64,000 bases of DNA, taken from the NCBI GenBank assembly GCA_963556195.1, contig OY744525.1, forward strand, positions 77,845,844 to 77,909,843. Reading direction: 5' to 3'. The DNA is from Sepiola atlantica. Its lineage: Eukaryota; Mollusca; Cephalopoda; Sepiida; Sepiolidae. The notes beneath the pieces are model-generated. The model did no database searches, had not been told where the DNA came from, and saw only the letters and a program-made list of their open reading frames with translations. Shown one piece after another: positions 47,841 through 59,000 of this stretch; within the stretch, counting starts at the first letter, position 1, and each line of letters begins with the position of its first letter. The position numbers and the translations under genes are program-made.

Positions 47841-47982
47841 TTACTATTAATGCAATATTCTCCATTTCAAAAGTAGTAAAGATCTCTGATATTTTTAAAT
47901 GTAATAAATTCTGCAATGTATTTATTACGTTTAAAAAAATTGTGACTGACGAACAGACAGACAGACAAAATAAGATATTTCT
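47841..47982 (+). mobile_element. tRNA-Phe-like composite SINE, 3' part (interrupted copy)
   Basis: It resumes with TTACTATTAATGCAATATTC and runs through GTGACTGAC and repeated GACAGACAGAC. The TTTATATAAGG end is degraded. Confidence 0.78.
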
Positions 47983-49515
47983 TTGGGAGACGATTTTGTA
48001 CGAAAAATATAATTTTTTTTTTAGATAAAATTTTTGGGCATGGCTTATATGTTTTTGCACATGCCGTTGGTGAATTAGTGCATAGGATGGCTGCCGTCAG
48101 TTCTTGAATTTAGTTTCTATGTTGTACAGTTAACAACAGAGAAATCGAAAATTAAAAATAACTGTCACCAAATGCATTAAAATTTAATTTTCGACCAATC
48201 TGTATATTTTTAACTTGCTGAAACTGTTTTCAAGTTTTTCTTCTTTTTTTTTAAAATAAGTATTTTGAACTCATTGCCACATGTGTTGGGCCCATTGTTT
48301 TTACAAGCCTTCGAGACTCCAAAACAAATTCTGAAATAAAGAAACAATTACAAAAGATTTCAGAACTGTAAAACTATGCAGGTCGATAGAAAATTAAATT
48401 TTATTGCGGTTGGTAAAAGCGATTTGTTGTATATTTTGTTTGCTTTCGATTTATTGGCTGTTAACTATACTAAATCATTGCCAGCCTTCTAGTTTGAACA
48501 CATGATTTAATGTACTTCCTCCATTTTGCGTGAATCTTTTTCTAATACTTGAAAATTCATTCATTTGTTATCACCCCAAACTTAATGGTTGTTGCTGAAA
48601 ATGGTAAAAAAAAATATGAAAATTATTATTAGACATCTGTTCATGATGTTAAAAAAACACATTTTCTCTATAATGGCAATCTTTTTTTTTATATTTGAAA
48701 AATCCTTCATTAGTTTTCGCCACAAATCTTCCAAATGATTAATGATTATTTACATGAATAAAGTACGAGTTGACCCATTAAAATTCTGGTTTGCTCCAAA
48801 ATGGCTGAAGCTGCGGCAACCTATAGTTTTCTCGTGATCGGCAGAAATTAAACCATGTAAATAACCATGTAAATAGCACAATGTTGGTTGATTTTGAGCA
48901 AAAGCAGAAAATATTAGATATTTGCAAAAAAAAAAAAAAAAAAAGAAAGTATTTTGGGCCATATTGGGGCAATTTAGCCCCCTGTGGGAGAAACCATAGT
49001 TTTCTTCAGAATTCTGATTCTGTCAGTTTTCTGCGTTTATGGTCATATAAATTTAGGAAAAAATTTGTGAAATAATAATTAACCAATTTTGAGAAAATCA
49101 GTGACAAACAGATAAATTGCAAAATTGGTTAAAAAGCAGTTTGCATTTATATGCTGGTGGACGTGACTTATAGTATGCGTCCTATTGTTATACATCTCCA
49201 TATTCATATGTTCAAAGTCTTGCTCAACTTAAAAGCACTGACATTATGTACATTCTTAACTCTATACAATCATTGAAATAGGCAGTAGGAATTAAATGAA
49301 CAATGCTTCACTTGAATGCATTTATCTTAAAGATTTCTTATTTTTTTAAATAAGAAATTCATATTAATTCTAAAAATGACTAAATAAGTAGAAAAATAAT
49401 CAAACCATATGTATAACATTATTACATCAAGTTGTGCCGTCATAGAGAAATCATTGTATATTAAAATGTTTTATATAAAATAAATATCTTTATATTTTTA
49501 TCTTTTTTTTTTCAG
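47983..49515. other. no recognised gene; upstream of pseudogene D
   Basis: It contains an inverted-repeat element (48124-48470) and an A run (48926-48944). I looked for the TTGCATTTTGGGAG motif of genes B and C and did not find it. Confidence 0.5.
48124..48470. mobile_element. inverted-repeat element
   Basis: 48124-48205 (CAGTTAACAAC..., AAATTTAATTTTCGACC) is the imperfect reverse complement of 48372-48470 (GGTCGATAGAAAATTAAATT ... GCTGTTAACTATAC). The right arm is repeated at 62222-62318. Confidence 0.65.
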
Positions 49516-51501
49516 ATGAAACAGCTCATCTGAAATAAACAAAACGTGTATAAATATGATGCTATCAACAGAAAAAACTCTTAATTCCTCTTTTTGCTAT
49601 TTTGATATCAACAAAAACAACTGAATTTGGACTTCATATTCAGGGTAGAAGAAGAAAATCGCTCAGATGGTTATCTAGAAGATATTGTCAATGATTCACA
49701 TGTGATGGAGTGTGTTGTAGTTGAAGAATTAGCTTATTTCACTTGGGTGTGTCTACGAGTAAACAGTTGTTTCAAATCTCCAAGAAAATGGGTAAATTAT
49801 ACACAGCTCAAAACACTCCATAATGAATCTTATTTTTCATGTGAAAAGGAATGTTTTTATAATGGTTAATAAATTGCTGTTCAAAAGCAAACGGCTTTTA
49901 TATAAAATTGTTAGAAATGAAAATAATTAGAGGCTGTCAATGATCATCAACCAGAATTTCCTGTTTGATGAAAATTATAGAATTGGGATAAATGTGTCTC
50001 TTCTCAATGTTTTGATAAAAATGTTGGTGTTCAAATTCCAAAATTATTTATAAACTGAAATAGAATAAGAATGAACCATTCTCACTATTGGTTAAAAAAT
50101 ATGTCTAACAGCTAAGTTTGAATAAAATGTTGAAAAGATGTTAGACCAGAAACTGAAAATGATGGAGAGTGCCAACAAAACATTGAATCTTAAAAACTCA
50201 AATTACAGTCACTGAAATGAATGATAATCCTCCTCTTTTCTCTCAAAAGGTTTATAATGTTCTCATCAAAAATTGAACCCAATACATCCATAATTATTAC
50301 ATTGTTATTAGGTAATGATTGATTGATTGGTTTGTTTTACGGCATATCGACCTCTTATGGGTAAAGATGCAGATTCTGGAGATAATAGTAAGATATAAAA
50401 TAAGTAATGCTTAAACATTTTTTATCTTAATGAAATTACTGGAGAGATTTTCTAACTTTTTGTCATAAACCATTATATGAAAAATTCACAGATAAGGGTC
50501 TCACTTCTGTTGCTATTGTTTTGGTAAACTTAATTGTTCCAACAATAGAAGTAAATTTTGTTTCAACATTTCATAGGAATATAGTGGAAATTTTTTAAGA
50601 TATTGAAATTGAAATTGAAAATATTATTGCTTATGTGAAAGTAACTGATTATGACATTGGATAAAATGGAAAAGTTAGCTCCATTATAGTAAATTTCAAC
50701 TTCAGAGTTTGGGCACTAAAATACCATGAGATTGTCAAAAAATAAAACTACTATGGAGGATCAGAAGATAATTATGACATTCTAATTCATCTGTTAGGAT
50801 GAAGGATCACGATCTTTAGCTAATAAAATGATGTCTTCTATTAAGCTAATAGATATTAATATGCCACCCAAGTTTTCAAAAAAATGTTTTCTCGTGCTTC
50901 ATCCGTGAAGATTTGTTGGTTCTATTAATGCAACTTAGGACCACAAAGTAAATTAACATTTCAAAATCATCATGAACGGTTTTTACTGTTCAAAATTAAT
51001 AACGAGAGAATGATTTCAACAATCATGCCATTTCAAACAATTTATAATTTTGAAGTGTTTGTAAAAGACAAAGGAAGTCCATCATTGAATAACACAGTGA
51101 ATGTGATTGTTAAGGTGAGAGATGAAAATGATAATGCTCCATATTTCACATTTCCCAGTGTTAATCCTTATAATATGGATGTAACATATTACCCCCATCA
51201 TACAAAGAACATCACTCAGATAAAGGCATCAGACAGTGACAGTCAAGAGAATGCATTTCTAAAATATGAAATAATCAGAGGCAATAGCAAACAGATATTC
51301 AGCATCAACCAGTACACTGGTTTGTTATGTTCAACTCATGTCCTAAGCCAACAAGATGCTGGCTCATATGAGCTGAAGTTTCTAGTGAAGGACAGTGGTA
51401 GCCCAGTTCTATCAGCCAGAACTACTGTATATTTGACACTGACTATAAGCAACAAGACATCAGAAGTGTATCAATCAAAACCGAGAAAGAAAATGAGTTG
51501 A
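49516..51501 (+). pseudogene. protocadherin pseudogene D, exon 1 (decayed, with one pristine block)
   Basis: It follows an acceptor TTTTCAG at 49511-49515. Decayed matches to gene B run in order: VEEENRSDGYLEDIVNDSHV for EC1, a CX3C remnant of the EC1 cysteine motif, AATGATCATCAACCAGAATT for the EC1 linker, GATGCAGATTCTGGAGATAA in EC3, then EC4 remnants, all with stops and frameshifts. A ~50-bp foreign insert lies at 50313-50362. From 51039 to 51464 the sequence suddenly matches the functional genes with only a few differences (EC5 end to end of EC6). It then diverges again, and the membrane segment and proximal tail are not recognisable. It cannot encode a receptor. Confidence 0.93.
51039..51464 (+). 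other. gene-conversion tract inside pseudogene D
   Basis: About 425 bases match genes A-C almost exactly (I count about four differences, for example at 51213 and near 51374), flanked on both sides by sequence with heavy decay. It starts at TTTATAATTTTGAAGTG and ends at AACAAGACATCAGAAG. The tract keeps an open frame because it is young, not because the locus is active. Confidence 0.88.
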
Positions 51502-52204
51502 AATAAACGCCTTTTGCTTTTTTTTGATATCCGTTTGGAACTTTTGTAGCTCCTGCTACAGATTCTTAACAGAATCAAAATATTATATTGACAGACATTT
51601 CTAAAGAATTGAATTATTAAATTTATTTATCCTCTAAATAAGACTGTAATGAAATCAAAAGAAAGAAGAAATTGATTCGCTTGAGTGATAGTCTGTGTGT
51701 GGGGAAGGGGCTCTTTTTTTTTAACTTACAATTTAGTTTCTGAAAATCAAGCCAATCCTTCTAAAGTCTGAAAAATAACATTTAAACACAAATGCGAAAC
51801 GTTTTGTCTATGGGATCAAAACAATCATTGGATTTAAAAACATAAAAAAATGGTGTCGTTAATGCAAAAGAAGAGAGAGGGGGGGGGGGAAGAGAGAAAG
51901 CGAGCAACACAGACAGCTACCCACCCTCTCTTTTATCTTTTTGCTTATGTCTACCAGTAATAATTCTAGCAAGCAATATTAGTTAAATTTAAGAAAGGTT
52001 TTTAGTAAGTTATCCATTTTTTTATTGAATCACTTTCATTAGATATCATTAATATCGACAAAACTATTGCATATATATATATATAGACAAAATAGGACAA
52101 TAAAATTACAAATGAATAACACCAAAAATTAACTGTTTAAAAAATATGTATGCAAATTAGGAATTCCAATAACTTTCTTTGGCTCGTTCGTCTGTACTAT
52201 ATAT
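51502..52204. other. former intron 1 of pseudogene D, 5' part
   Basis: AT-rich, with a G run (51882-51890), a GA-rich stretch and a short TA run (52072-52084). Confidence 0.5.
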
Positions 52205-53290
52205 AGGGTAGAGCCATTGCACTTGACATTTCAAAGACATCTAACAGAGTGCGTCATTCTGGTCTCATACACAAACTTCAGGGTTATGGTATTGGTAGTG
52301 AGGTTCTTGACATTATTAGGTTTTATCTTTCTGATCGAAGCTTGCGAGTAACTTTAGACTGTGTCTTTTCTTTCTCTTTTCCTATCAATGCTTGTGTTCC
52401 TCAGGGCTCTATTCTAGGCCCAACACTGTTTCTTCTCTATATAAATGATCTTCCAAAGAATATTGTTCAGAAAATGAACATCTATGCTGATGATACCACT
52501 CTCTATTCTGGTGTTGCTTCTCGCCCATCTCCCTCGGATCAGTCGAAATATGCAGCTGATCTACAAGTTGACCTGGGTTCAGTTGTGGATTGGGGTACAA
52601 AATGACTTGTTTCATTTAATTCAGTTAAGACTCAGCTCGTGTCTTTCAATCGTAGGCGTGTCCTTTTTCTTCCTGAGATTCTCATGGATGGCTCTGCTCT
52701 TAAGGAGAAATCGATTCTGAAACTTCTCTCATCAAATCTTTCTTGTAATTCATAAATTAGATCCATTGTTCTTTCTGCTTCTCGTAAAGTCGGTTCTCTC
52801 TACTGTTGTCATATTTGGGCTGTTGAATCTCTGTCCCATTTGAGGGTTCTTAATAAGATGCAGAAACGTATCTCTAATTTGATTGGCCCTACCCTTTCTT
52901 CTTCTCTACACCCTCTCTCTCACAGACGTGATGTTGTTAGTCTTTTCTATAAATATTATTATGGCATGTGTTATTCAGAATTATGTGATCTATTCCTCGC
53001 TTCTTTTGTTTCCGCTCATTTGACTCGTTGGTCTTGTGGTCTCCATCAATTTGCTGTTTTGATACCTCATTGTAATACAGCTTCCTATTCCAGTAGCTTC
53101 TTTCCAAGAACCGAAGGCTTGTGGAACTCTCTTCCTGCTGACTGTTTTCCTCCTATCTATAATCTTGGTCTTTTCAACTAAGGCCTATAGGCATCTCCTG
53201 TCTTTGCGATAATCATATTTGTTCTTGTTAGCTCCTTACGTTAAGTGGCTTCATGCCTTGTCTGGAGCGATTTCCATTAAAAAAATAGAG
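52205..53290 (+). mobile_element. LINE ORF2 3' half, decayed
   Basis: RT motif A-like ALDISKTSNRVRHSGLI is followed by NACVPQGSILGPTLFLLYIN and IYADDTTLY, the PQGS and YADD motifs of non-LTR reverse transcriptase. The first frame stops at WGTK-stop-LVSF, and the C-terminal part resumes at 52840-53181 with LSHRRDVVSLFYKYYYGMC and FFPRTEGLWNSLPAD. The 3' end carries GTCTGGAGCGATTTCCATT and an A run. The AFD of motif A reads SNR. It is a dead Jockey/CR1-like element in intron 1 of pseudogene D. Confidence 0.9.
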
Positions 53291-53935
53291 AGAGTATTTC
53301 AAAATACTGTTGTATTATTGATTTAAATAACAATAACCCATTTTGATCTTAATATAGAAGTGATAAATGAAAAAACGCTTGCATTTATTCATTTATATAT
53401 ATATATATATATATATAATCAAACAAATATAATTAAACAAAATTTACATTAATATATATATCTTTTTCTTTCATAAAAAGGCATTCTTTGAGTCATAAAA
53501 TGCTTTAACTAACAATGTTTATTAATGCAGTTTAAGTCACAAGCAAAAGGACAAAAAATTATTCAAATTTTAACATATTGAATACATTTCTTAATGAGAT
53601 CTTTATTCCTGCAATATTGATTTATTTTTCTCTTTCTCTGAAACAATGAAACATGAATGTTTCAGTATGAATAATTTAAAAGTTACTTTATGCCATGATA
53701 GGAATTAGTCAGAATCTGATATTGATGATTAGAAACAGATTAATATTGAACAAGAGAAACTTGATGCAGATGTTACTGATAAGCATTGATAATGAAACAT
53801 TAGATTATTGTATTATGCTATCATAAAATACCATAAGTATACAAAAATCTATCAACTTTTTTATTACAAAGAATGTCATGTAAAACATTGTGTAATGGAA
53901 TATATTTGAATAAGAATGTTTAATTTAATTCACAG
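53291..53935. other. former intron 1 of pseudogene D, 3' part
   Basis: AT-rich with TA runs at 53394-53418. It ends in the retained acceptor TTCACAG. Confidence 0.5.
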
Positions 53936-53992
53936 ATGTATTTTCAACAAGATGCTTCCAAACATCATGCATCAATTAAGACTCTCCCCAAA
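53936..53992 (+). pseudogene. pseudogene D exon 2 relic
   Basis: After the acceptor, ATGTATTTTCAACAAGATGC corresponds to MYVQDIA codons of functional exon 2. Similarity fades within about 60 bases. No donor is clear. Confidence 0.6.
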
Positions 53993-56054
53993 GTCTCGGT
54001 ATTCTCTTCATCTTGCGAATAAGTAATAATCAGAAATGGAATCAAAATATGCTGTTTAAAGAAGTGCAAGGTATGCTTTAATATTCAAAGTTTATTATAA
54101 TTTGGTTAATTTTATTTGTAATTTTATGTAAAAGTTTAAAAAGAAACATACACACATGCAATATATTTATACTTTCAAATTAGAAATATAATATTTTCAA
54201 TTTCTTGTTTTATTTTCAACAAATGCCTTGTATTGCTTATTTATGAAGTTGCTTAATAAATACTATTTTTGATAAATACTATCACGCACTGAGCCTGGGT
54301 TAGATTGTTTGAATCAGAAAAAGTCAGTTTCCAAAGCCAGTTAAATTTTAAAAACATTAAAAAAAAAATCCAAAACTAGTCTTTCCGTTCATTATATTTC
54401 TCTCTCCCGCTATGGGTTAAATATTATTAATACTTGTGATTATATTCACTATTGCTTATAATGGACTATTCCAATCTTGTTTTATAGTTAGTTTTATTAC
54501 CTTTGACTCTTAATAAACAGAGGGAAGGAGATAAATAGTGTGAAATAAAAACGGTTGGGAATCAAACAGCATAGGTTGAGAGTAATAGGCAGAAACTTAG
54601 TAAAAGATGGGTCTCTTGGTGAGTAAATTGCAAATTACGTTCAATTAGAACAATTAAAATCGATTTTTTTTAAAACAAGACTCACTCTCAAGGCCAAGGA
54701 ATATTTTAGCATGTATTTTTTGTGATTAAAATATATATGAAAAAAGCCTTAGGGAAACAAACCTTGATTAACTCAGTTTTAGTTTTGACAATAGATGTTT
54801 GCCTATTCAAACTTATCAGATATTGCTTTTTATTTCTTAATATAAATATAATTTAAAATAGTCCATTTAATTCACTATTTAAAAAAACAAGACATGAATA
54901 TATCCAAATGTTACTAACACGAAAAAAAATGTAAATATGAACATCAATAAGCATACATGTCAAAACTAAATGTTTGTCAGTATTGTGACCTTTTTTTTAT
55001 ATCTTAATCAAATATCAAAAATGTATCCTACAAAGTTATTTTTGAAAACTACAGAACATAAAAACAAATTGATAGGCTCGAAATTTTGATACCTTTTTCT
55101 CTACAAAATATGAATATTCTAAAACAATGAATGAATGATCTTATTTTTAAAATGTTTATTTGCTCTTATAATGTTTTTGTGTAAATAGTGAGAATTCTTC
55201 AGAGAAAAAAAAGGAAAACATTATCATAGATCAGTCAAGTTATCTATTAAATATACAATAATCAATCTTTCACTGTAGCTTTTCATGGATATATAAAATA
55301 GAGTTTATACACAGTGTATGCATGTATGTATCTCATGGTCATAAACCCAAAATATATAAAGTTATAAATTGAACCTAGATTTGCAAGAAACGAAGGATCA
55401 TATACAATTTAACTCATGCAAACTATGAGATATGAAGTCCAATGGCATAAATAAAATTTAAAAAATAAATGAATCATGCAATATTTATCAACAGCAGTAA
55501 TCATAAATGAATTAAGTTAATGCACAAATGAAATATGTGAAACTATTCAATAAATGAACAGTAAAATAAACACATTAAAAATAGGTTCAAAATAATCATG
55601 TACAATATGCTTTTACACAATCTAATCGGTTGTAAGCATTTTTAGACTTCCTCAAGGTCTCTGCATTTCTCTAAGAATTCCTTAGAATTTCTTCATCTAG
55701 TCAGTAATGGAATTAAAACAAAAATGATCAAGGCTAGCAATAAATAGAGTGCATCCACTCATCGAGGTTCATCAGTAAATACAAAAATTATTAAATTACA
55801 ACCGAATCTGATAGCAATTGGATATAGAGGATCATAAACTATTGCATGCACCCGAGTAATATGATGGCTTCCATATCGCAGTCATAAGCTATAAAAGTAA
55901 TGATTACAATTTATCAGCATTGATACAGTTGTAGTGCACCAATACATACATTTAAGACAATCAGACTTTTCTTCATCTCTCCTGAACACTATCCCAGTCA
56001 AATAGTACTATGACAGCGATGGTGCTATAGGTATAGAATATAAAATATACACTT
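53993..56054. other. former intron 2 of pseudogene D, 5' part
   Basis: AT-rich; I see no gene or known element. Confidence 0.5.
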
Positions 56055-56282
56055 TTTTTTATAGAAATCGCTCCAGACAAAGCATGAAGCCACTTGATGT
56101 AAGGAGCTAAAAAAACAAAACATTACCACTTCAAGGTAAAAAACTAACCAACGATAAGTGTTAGATGGATAGATTCTGACCCAGAAAACAGCAATTCTTT
56201 CCCCCTTTTCCCAGAAACATCGCTTGTGAAATGTGAGGACTAAAGGACAAAATAAAGGAAGCAGGAGTTACGAGGTTGCCAT
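56055..56282 (-). mobile_element. LINE 3' tail or LINE-tailed SINE, copy 2
   Basis: It matches 37863-38090 in the same orientation (AAATCGCTCCAGACAAAGCA, CCAACGATAAGTGTTAGATG, GACCCAGAAAACAGCAATTC). Confidence 0.8.
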
Positions 56283-56797
56283 GTGTGAGATAAAAAATCA
56301 ATGAGTGTCAAAAAGCCAGAACAAGGAATCAAGAGAAAAAACTGTATAAAAAGGAATGACTGAAAAAGACTAGGATAGTATACGTAGTTTAGGTATTATT
56401 AGATTGAACTAGATTAGGAGAACTGGAGAAATTAATTATATCATAGTTGGGCTAACTAAAAAAGTCAAAATAAGTGAATGCTGTTAGGACATACATGCAT
56501 TCAGCTTCTTCCATTTATCTTTTCTGTTATTCTCTTCAGTATTTTGTAAATTAATTTCTTCTTTTCCAAATGTTTAACTTTTTAAATAAAAGACAAAAAA
56601 CACTATCAATATTACATTTTAAGAGCTTGCGAATTTTATCAATCTCAACAACTATATAATTTGTCATAAATGTACATCTATTTTTTACACTTCTCATCTA
56701 TATTTTTAGAACATATATTTTTGTTAGATGGATACTTTTGTATCCACTGTTATTCGTTCTAAATACAATCTATTCTTTTTCTCATTTTGTGTTCTAG
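56283..56797. other. former intron 2 of pseudogene D, 3' end
   Basis: AT-rich; nothing is recognised before the acceptor GTTCTAG. Confidence 0.5.
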
Positions 56798-56967
56798 ATA
56801 CATATACTTCTCACTATTGTAATCATCAATCAGCAAAGAATGAAGAGCTACTTGACACAGGAATGAGAAGCTTGGGACACTCCCCTTACCAATGGCAGCC
56901 AGAGGCTCTCACACATCTGACAGCAATGAAAATTCACCAACCAGAGGAAAAACAGATCAAAACTTAG
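56798..56967 (+). pseudogene. pseudogene D exon 3
   Basis: After GTTCTAG the frame reads DTYTSHYCNHQSAKNEELL, then MRSLGH, matching YPSQYCN...MRPLGQ. A deletion of about 14 bases then removes the VNYPSDTTIV codons and shifts the frame (GCAGCCAGAGG corresponds to the VARG codons). The frame stops at 56967 without the RPLPPVP ending. Confidence 0.85.
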
Positions 56968-57374
56968 GGACAGAAGATAATGATGTTCTCATACATTCTC
57001 AATTCATGCCACACAGTATAGATTAGAAACACAAATACTGGTTCACTGAAGAAAGAATCTATAAATGAGTTTGCATATTTTTAAGAAGCAAATATTTAAG
57101 TGACTACTTAGGATATTGGTTAAATATCCCAAGATCTGGAACTCTTTTCCTGTTGATAATATAAACAGTCCTTAAACATTTGGACACATCTTGAGAGATT
57201 TTCAAGACTTTGAAATTAAAAATAAAAGATTCAACCTACAAGGTAAGTACACATTCATTTTCTATCATTATCTACATATCAACTTAGACAATTTTTGGTT
57301 TCATATCTAAGTACTGAAATTTTAATAGTATTCCAATTTTCCAAATCACATTCTGAGATCATTCGATGACATCT
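56968..57374. other. no recognised gene
   Basis: A short AT-rich spacer between pseudogene D and a LINE remnant. Confidence 0.5.
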
Positions 57375-58300
57375 ATACAGACAACTATTTATGGCAGCAC
57401 TCCGAAGAGCATTAATGATCAAGATCTTTATGACTCTCTCTCTCTTCCGACTTGGAGCACCAGGGTAAAAAGTGGCTTGTTACTTTTAATGCCTCTAAAA
57501 CCAAGCTTCTCTCTTTTCACCACCAACACTCGGATCCTCGTTTCTCCCCAGTCAAAATGAATAGCTTTTTCCTCGAGTAAGTCCCCTTCTTTGATAAGCA
57601 TCTAGGACTGACTTTCACCTCAAATCTGAAATGGAAAATTTACATCAAATTACTAAGGTTGCTGGAAAATTGGTTGGATCATTCTACTGCTCCAGAAAGT
57701 ACCGCACTCCTCGCGCAATCCTCTACCAGATACGTCCTAAGATAGAGTACTACTGTCATATCTGGGGAGGTGCCGCTTGGAGCATTCCTTCTTGTCTTGA
57801 CAGAGTACAAAATCGACTTCTAATGGAGGATGATCTTTTCTCGTCCCTAAAACATCTTTTATATAGAAGAGATGTTGCTAGCCTCTCTCTACTATATCGT
57901 TATGTTCATGGTAGGTGCTTGACTGAGCTCTTATCCCCACCCCACCCTGCTGTAAAACATTCACAGAGTCTCGCTACAACCATAGCAAAGAACTTTACCA
58001 AAACCAAACAGAAATTCCATGAACAAGGTTTTTTTCCTAGAACATCCCATCTGTGGACTGAGAGACCAGGAGTCTGCTTCCCAACCAACTACAGTAGGGT
58101 CATCTTTAAGTTTAATGTAAACAAATTCTTGTTGAGCCGTCCTCTTGGATAATCAATTCCTCTTAAGTAATCTTCTGCCCTTTCCACCCATTGTTTCTGG
58201 TTCTCCTGTAGTGGCGATCAGCATCCAACTGACAATCTCTAACCCTTATCCTTGAGTGGCCTCCGGGCCTTGATTAGTGGTGACTATCCGTAAAAAAAAG
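57375..58300 (+). mobile_element. LINE ORF2 C-terminal remnant
   Basis: Frame pieces read WLVTFNASKTKLLSFH, GLTFTSNLKWKI, TPRAILYQIRPKIEYYCHIW and YRRDVASLSLLYRYVHGRC, ending FFPRTSHLWTERPGVCFP. This is the same ORF2 C-terminal architecture as at 52840-53181, but clearly diverged. The end GTGGTGACTATCCGTAAAAA has a different 3' terminus, so it belongs to another subfamily. Stops and frameshifts make it dead. Confidence 0.87.
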
Positions 58301-58454
58301 TTTAATTCTGTACTGATGATTTAATAAAATAACATTGTATTCAAAGAAATGTCAAAAGAAAGTTTGAAAATCAAAATCAGTTTTAGATTTTTAATCAGAT
58401 GAGAAATATTGCATTGATGAAATATTTTGATAATCTAATGACACCAAATTTATT

Positions 58455-58713
58455 TAGATTACTATTCTCATCTTGGTTGTTATATTCACAACGTTTCGGC
58501 TGATGTAACTTCCAACCTTCTTATGGTGCATCTTTTCTTACTTGGCACTCTTCTAGTCGAACATGAGAATCTTCATGTTGAACTGAGGAACCTATATGGA
58601 ACTTCAAAATTCTGTGTACCTTAAGAAGGTCAGAGGTTACATCGGCTGAAATATGAATAACAACCAAGATGAGAATAGTGGTCTGAACAATCCAAATCAT
58701 CAATCCTCATCTA
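58455..58713. mobile_element. fold-back element, copy 2
   Basis: Arms 58455-58525 and 58621-58695 are imperfect reverse complements sharing CACAACGTTTCGGCTGATGT and CAACCAAGATGAGAATAGT with the element at 17843-18075. The terminal ATGAGGATT word of the first copy appears here in reverse (AATCCTCATCTAAAAAATTC). The loop is longer, about 95 bases. Confidence 0.75.
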
Positions 58714-58963
58714 AAAAATTCCAAAGCACAATATAAACTTTATTGAATATAAGCTGTCCCTATCCAGCATTCCTTGGGATTCTTTTGGTTGACTCCAAAA
58801 TTTTTAAAGAAAACATTTCAATTGTAGTATCGGACCATTGGAATACCTCACCTATTTTGTCCAAATTGTTTGAAGACATCATAACTTCCAGCAATCAAAA
58901 GACTAAATTTAAGTTACTATCTTATCTAATTAATCTGTTATTTAATTATTAATTTGATAAATA

Positions 58964-59000
58964 ACTAGAGAGATCCATGCACCGGTGTTACCCTGGACAT
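58964..59000 (-). mobile_element. Helitron-type 3' terminus
   Basis: ACTAGAGAGATCCATGCACC, then GGTGTTACCCTGG: in reverse a CCAGGG...CCGGTG hairpin-like stretch before CTAGT. The partner end was not found. Confidence 0.35.

Noticed and set aside
51010..51501. A 163-codon open frame with cadherin EC5-EC6 sequence, looking like a small gene
   Set aside because: It is the converted tract inside pseudogene D. There is no signal peptide or membrane segment, and the flanking ectodomain is broken by stops.
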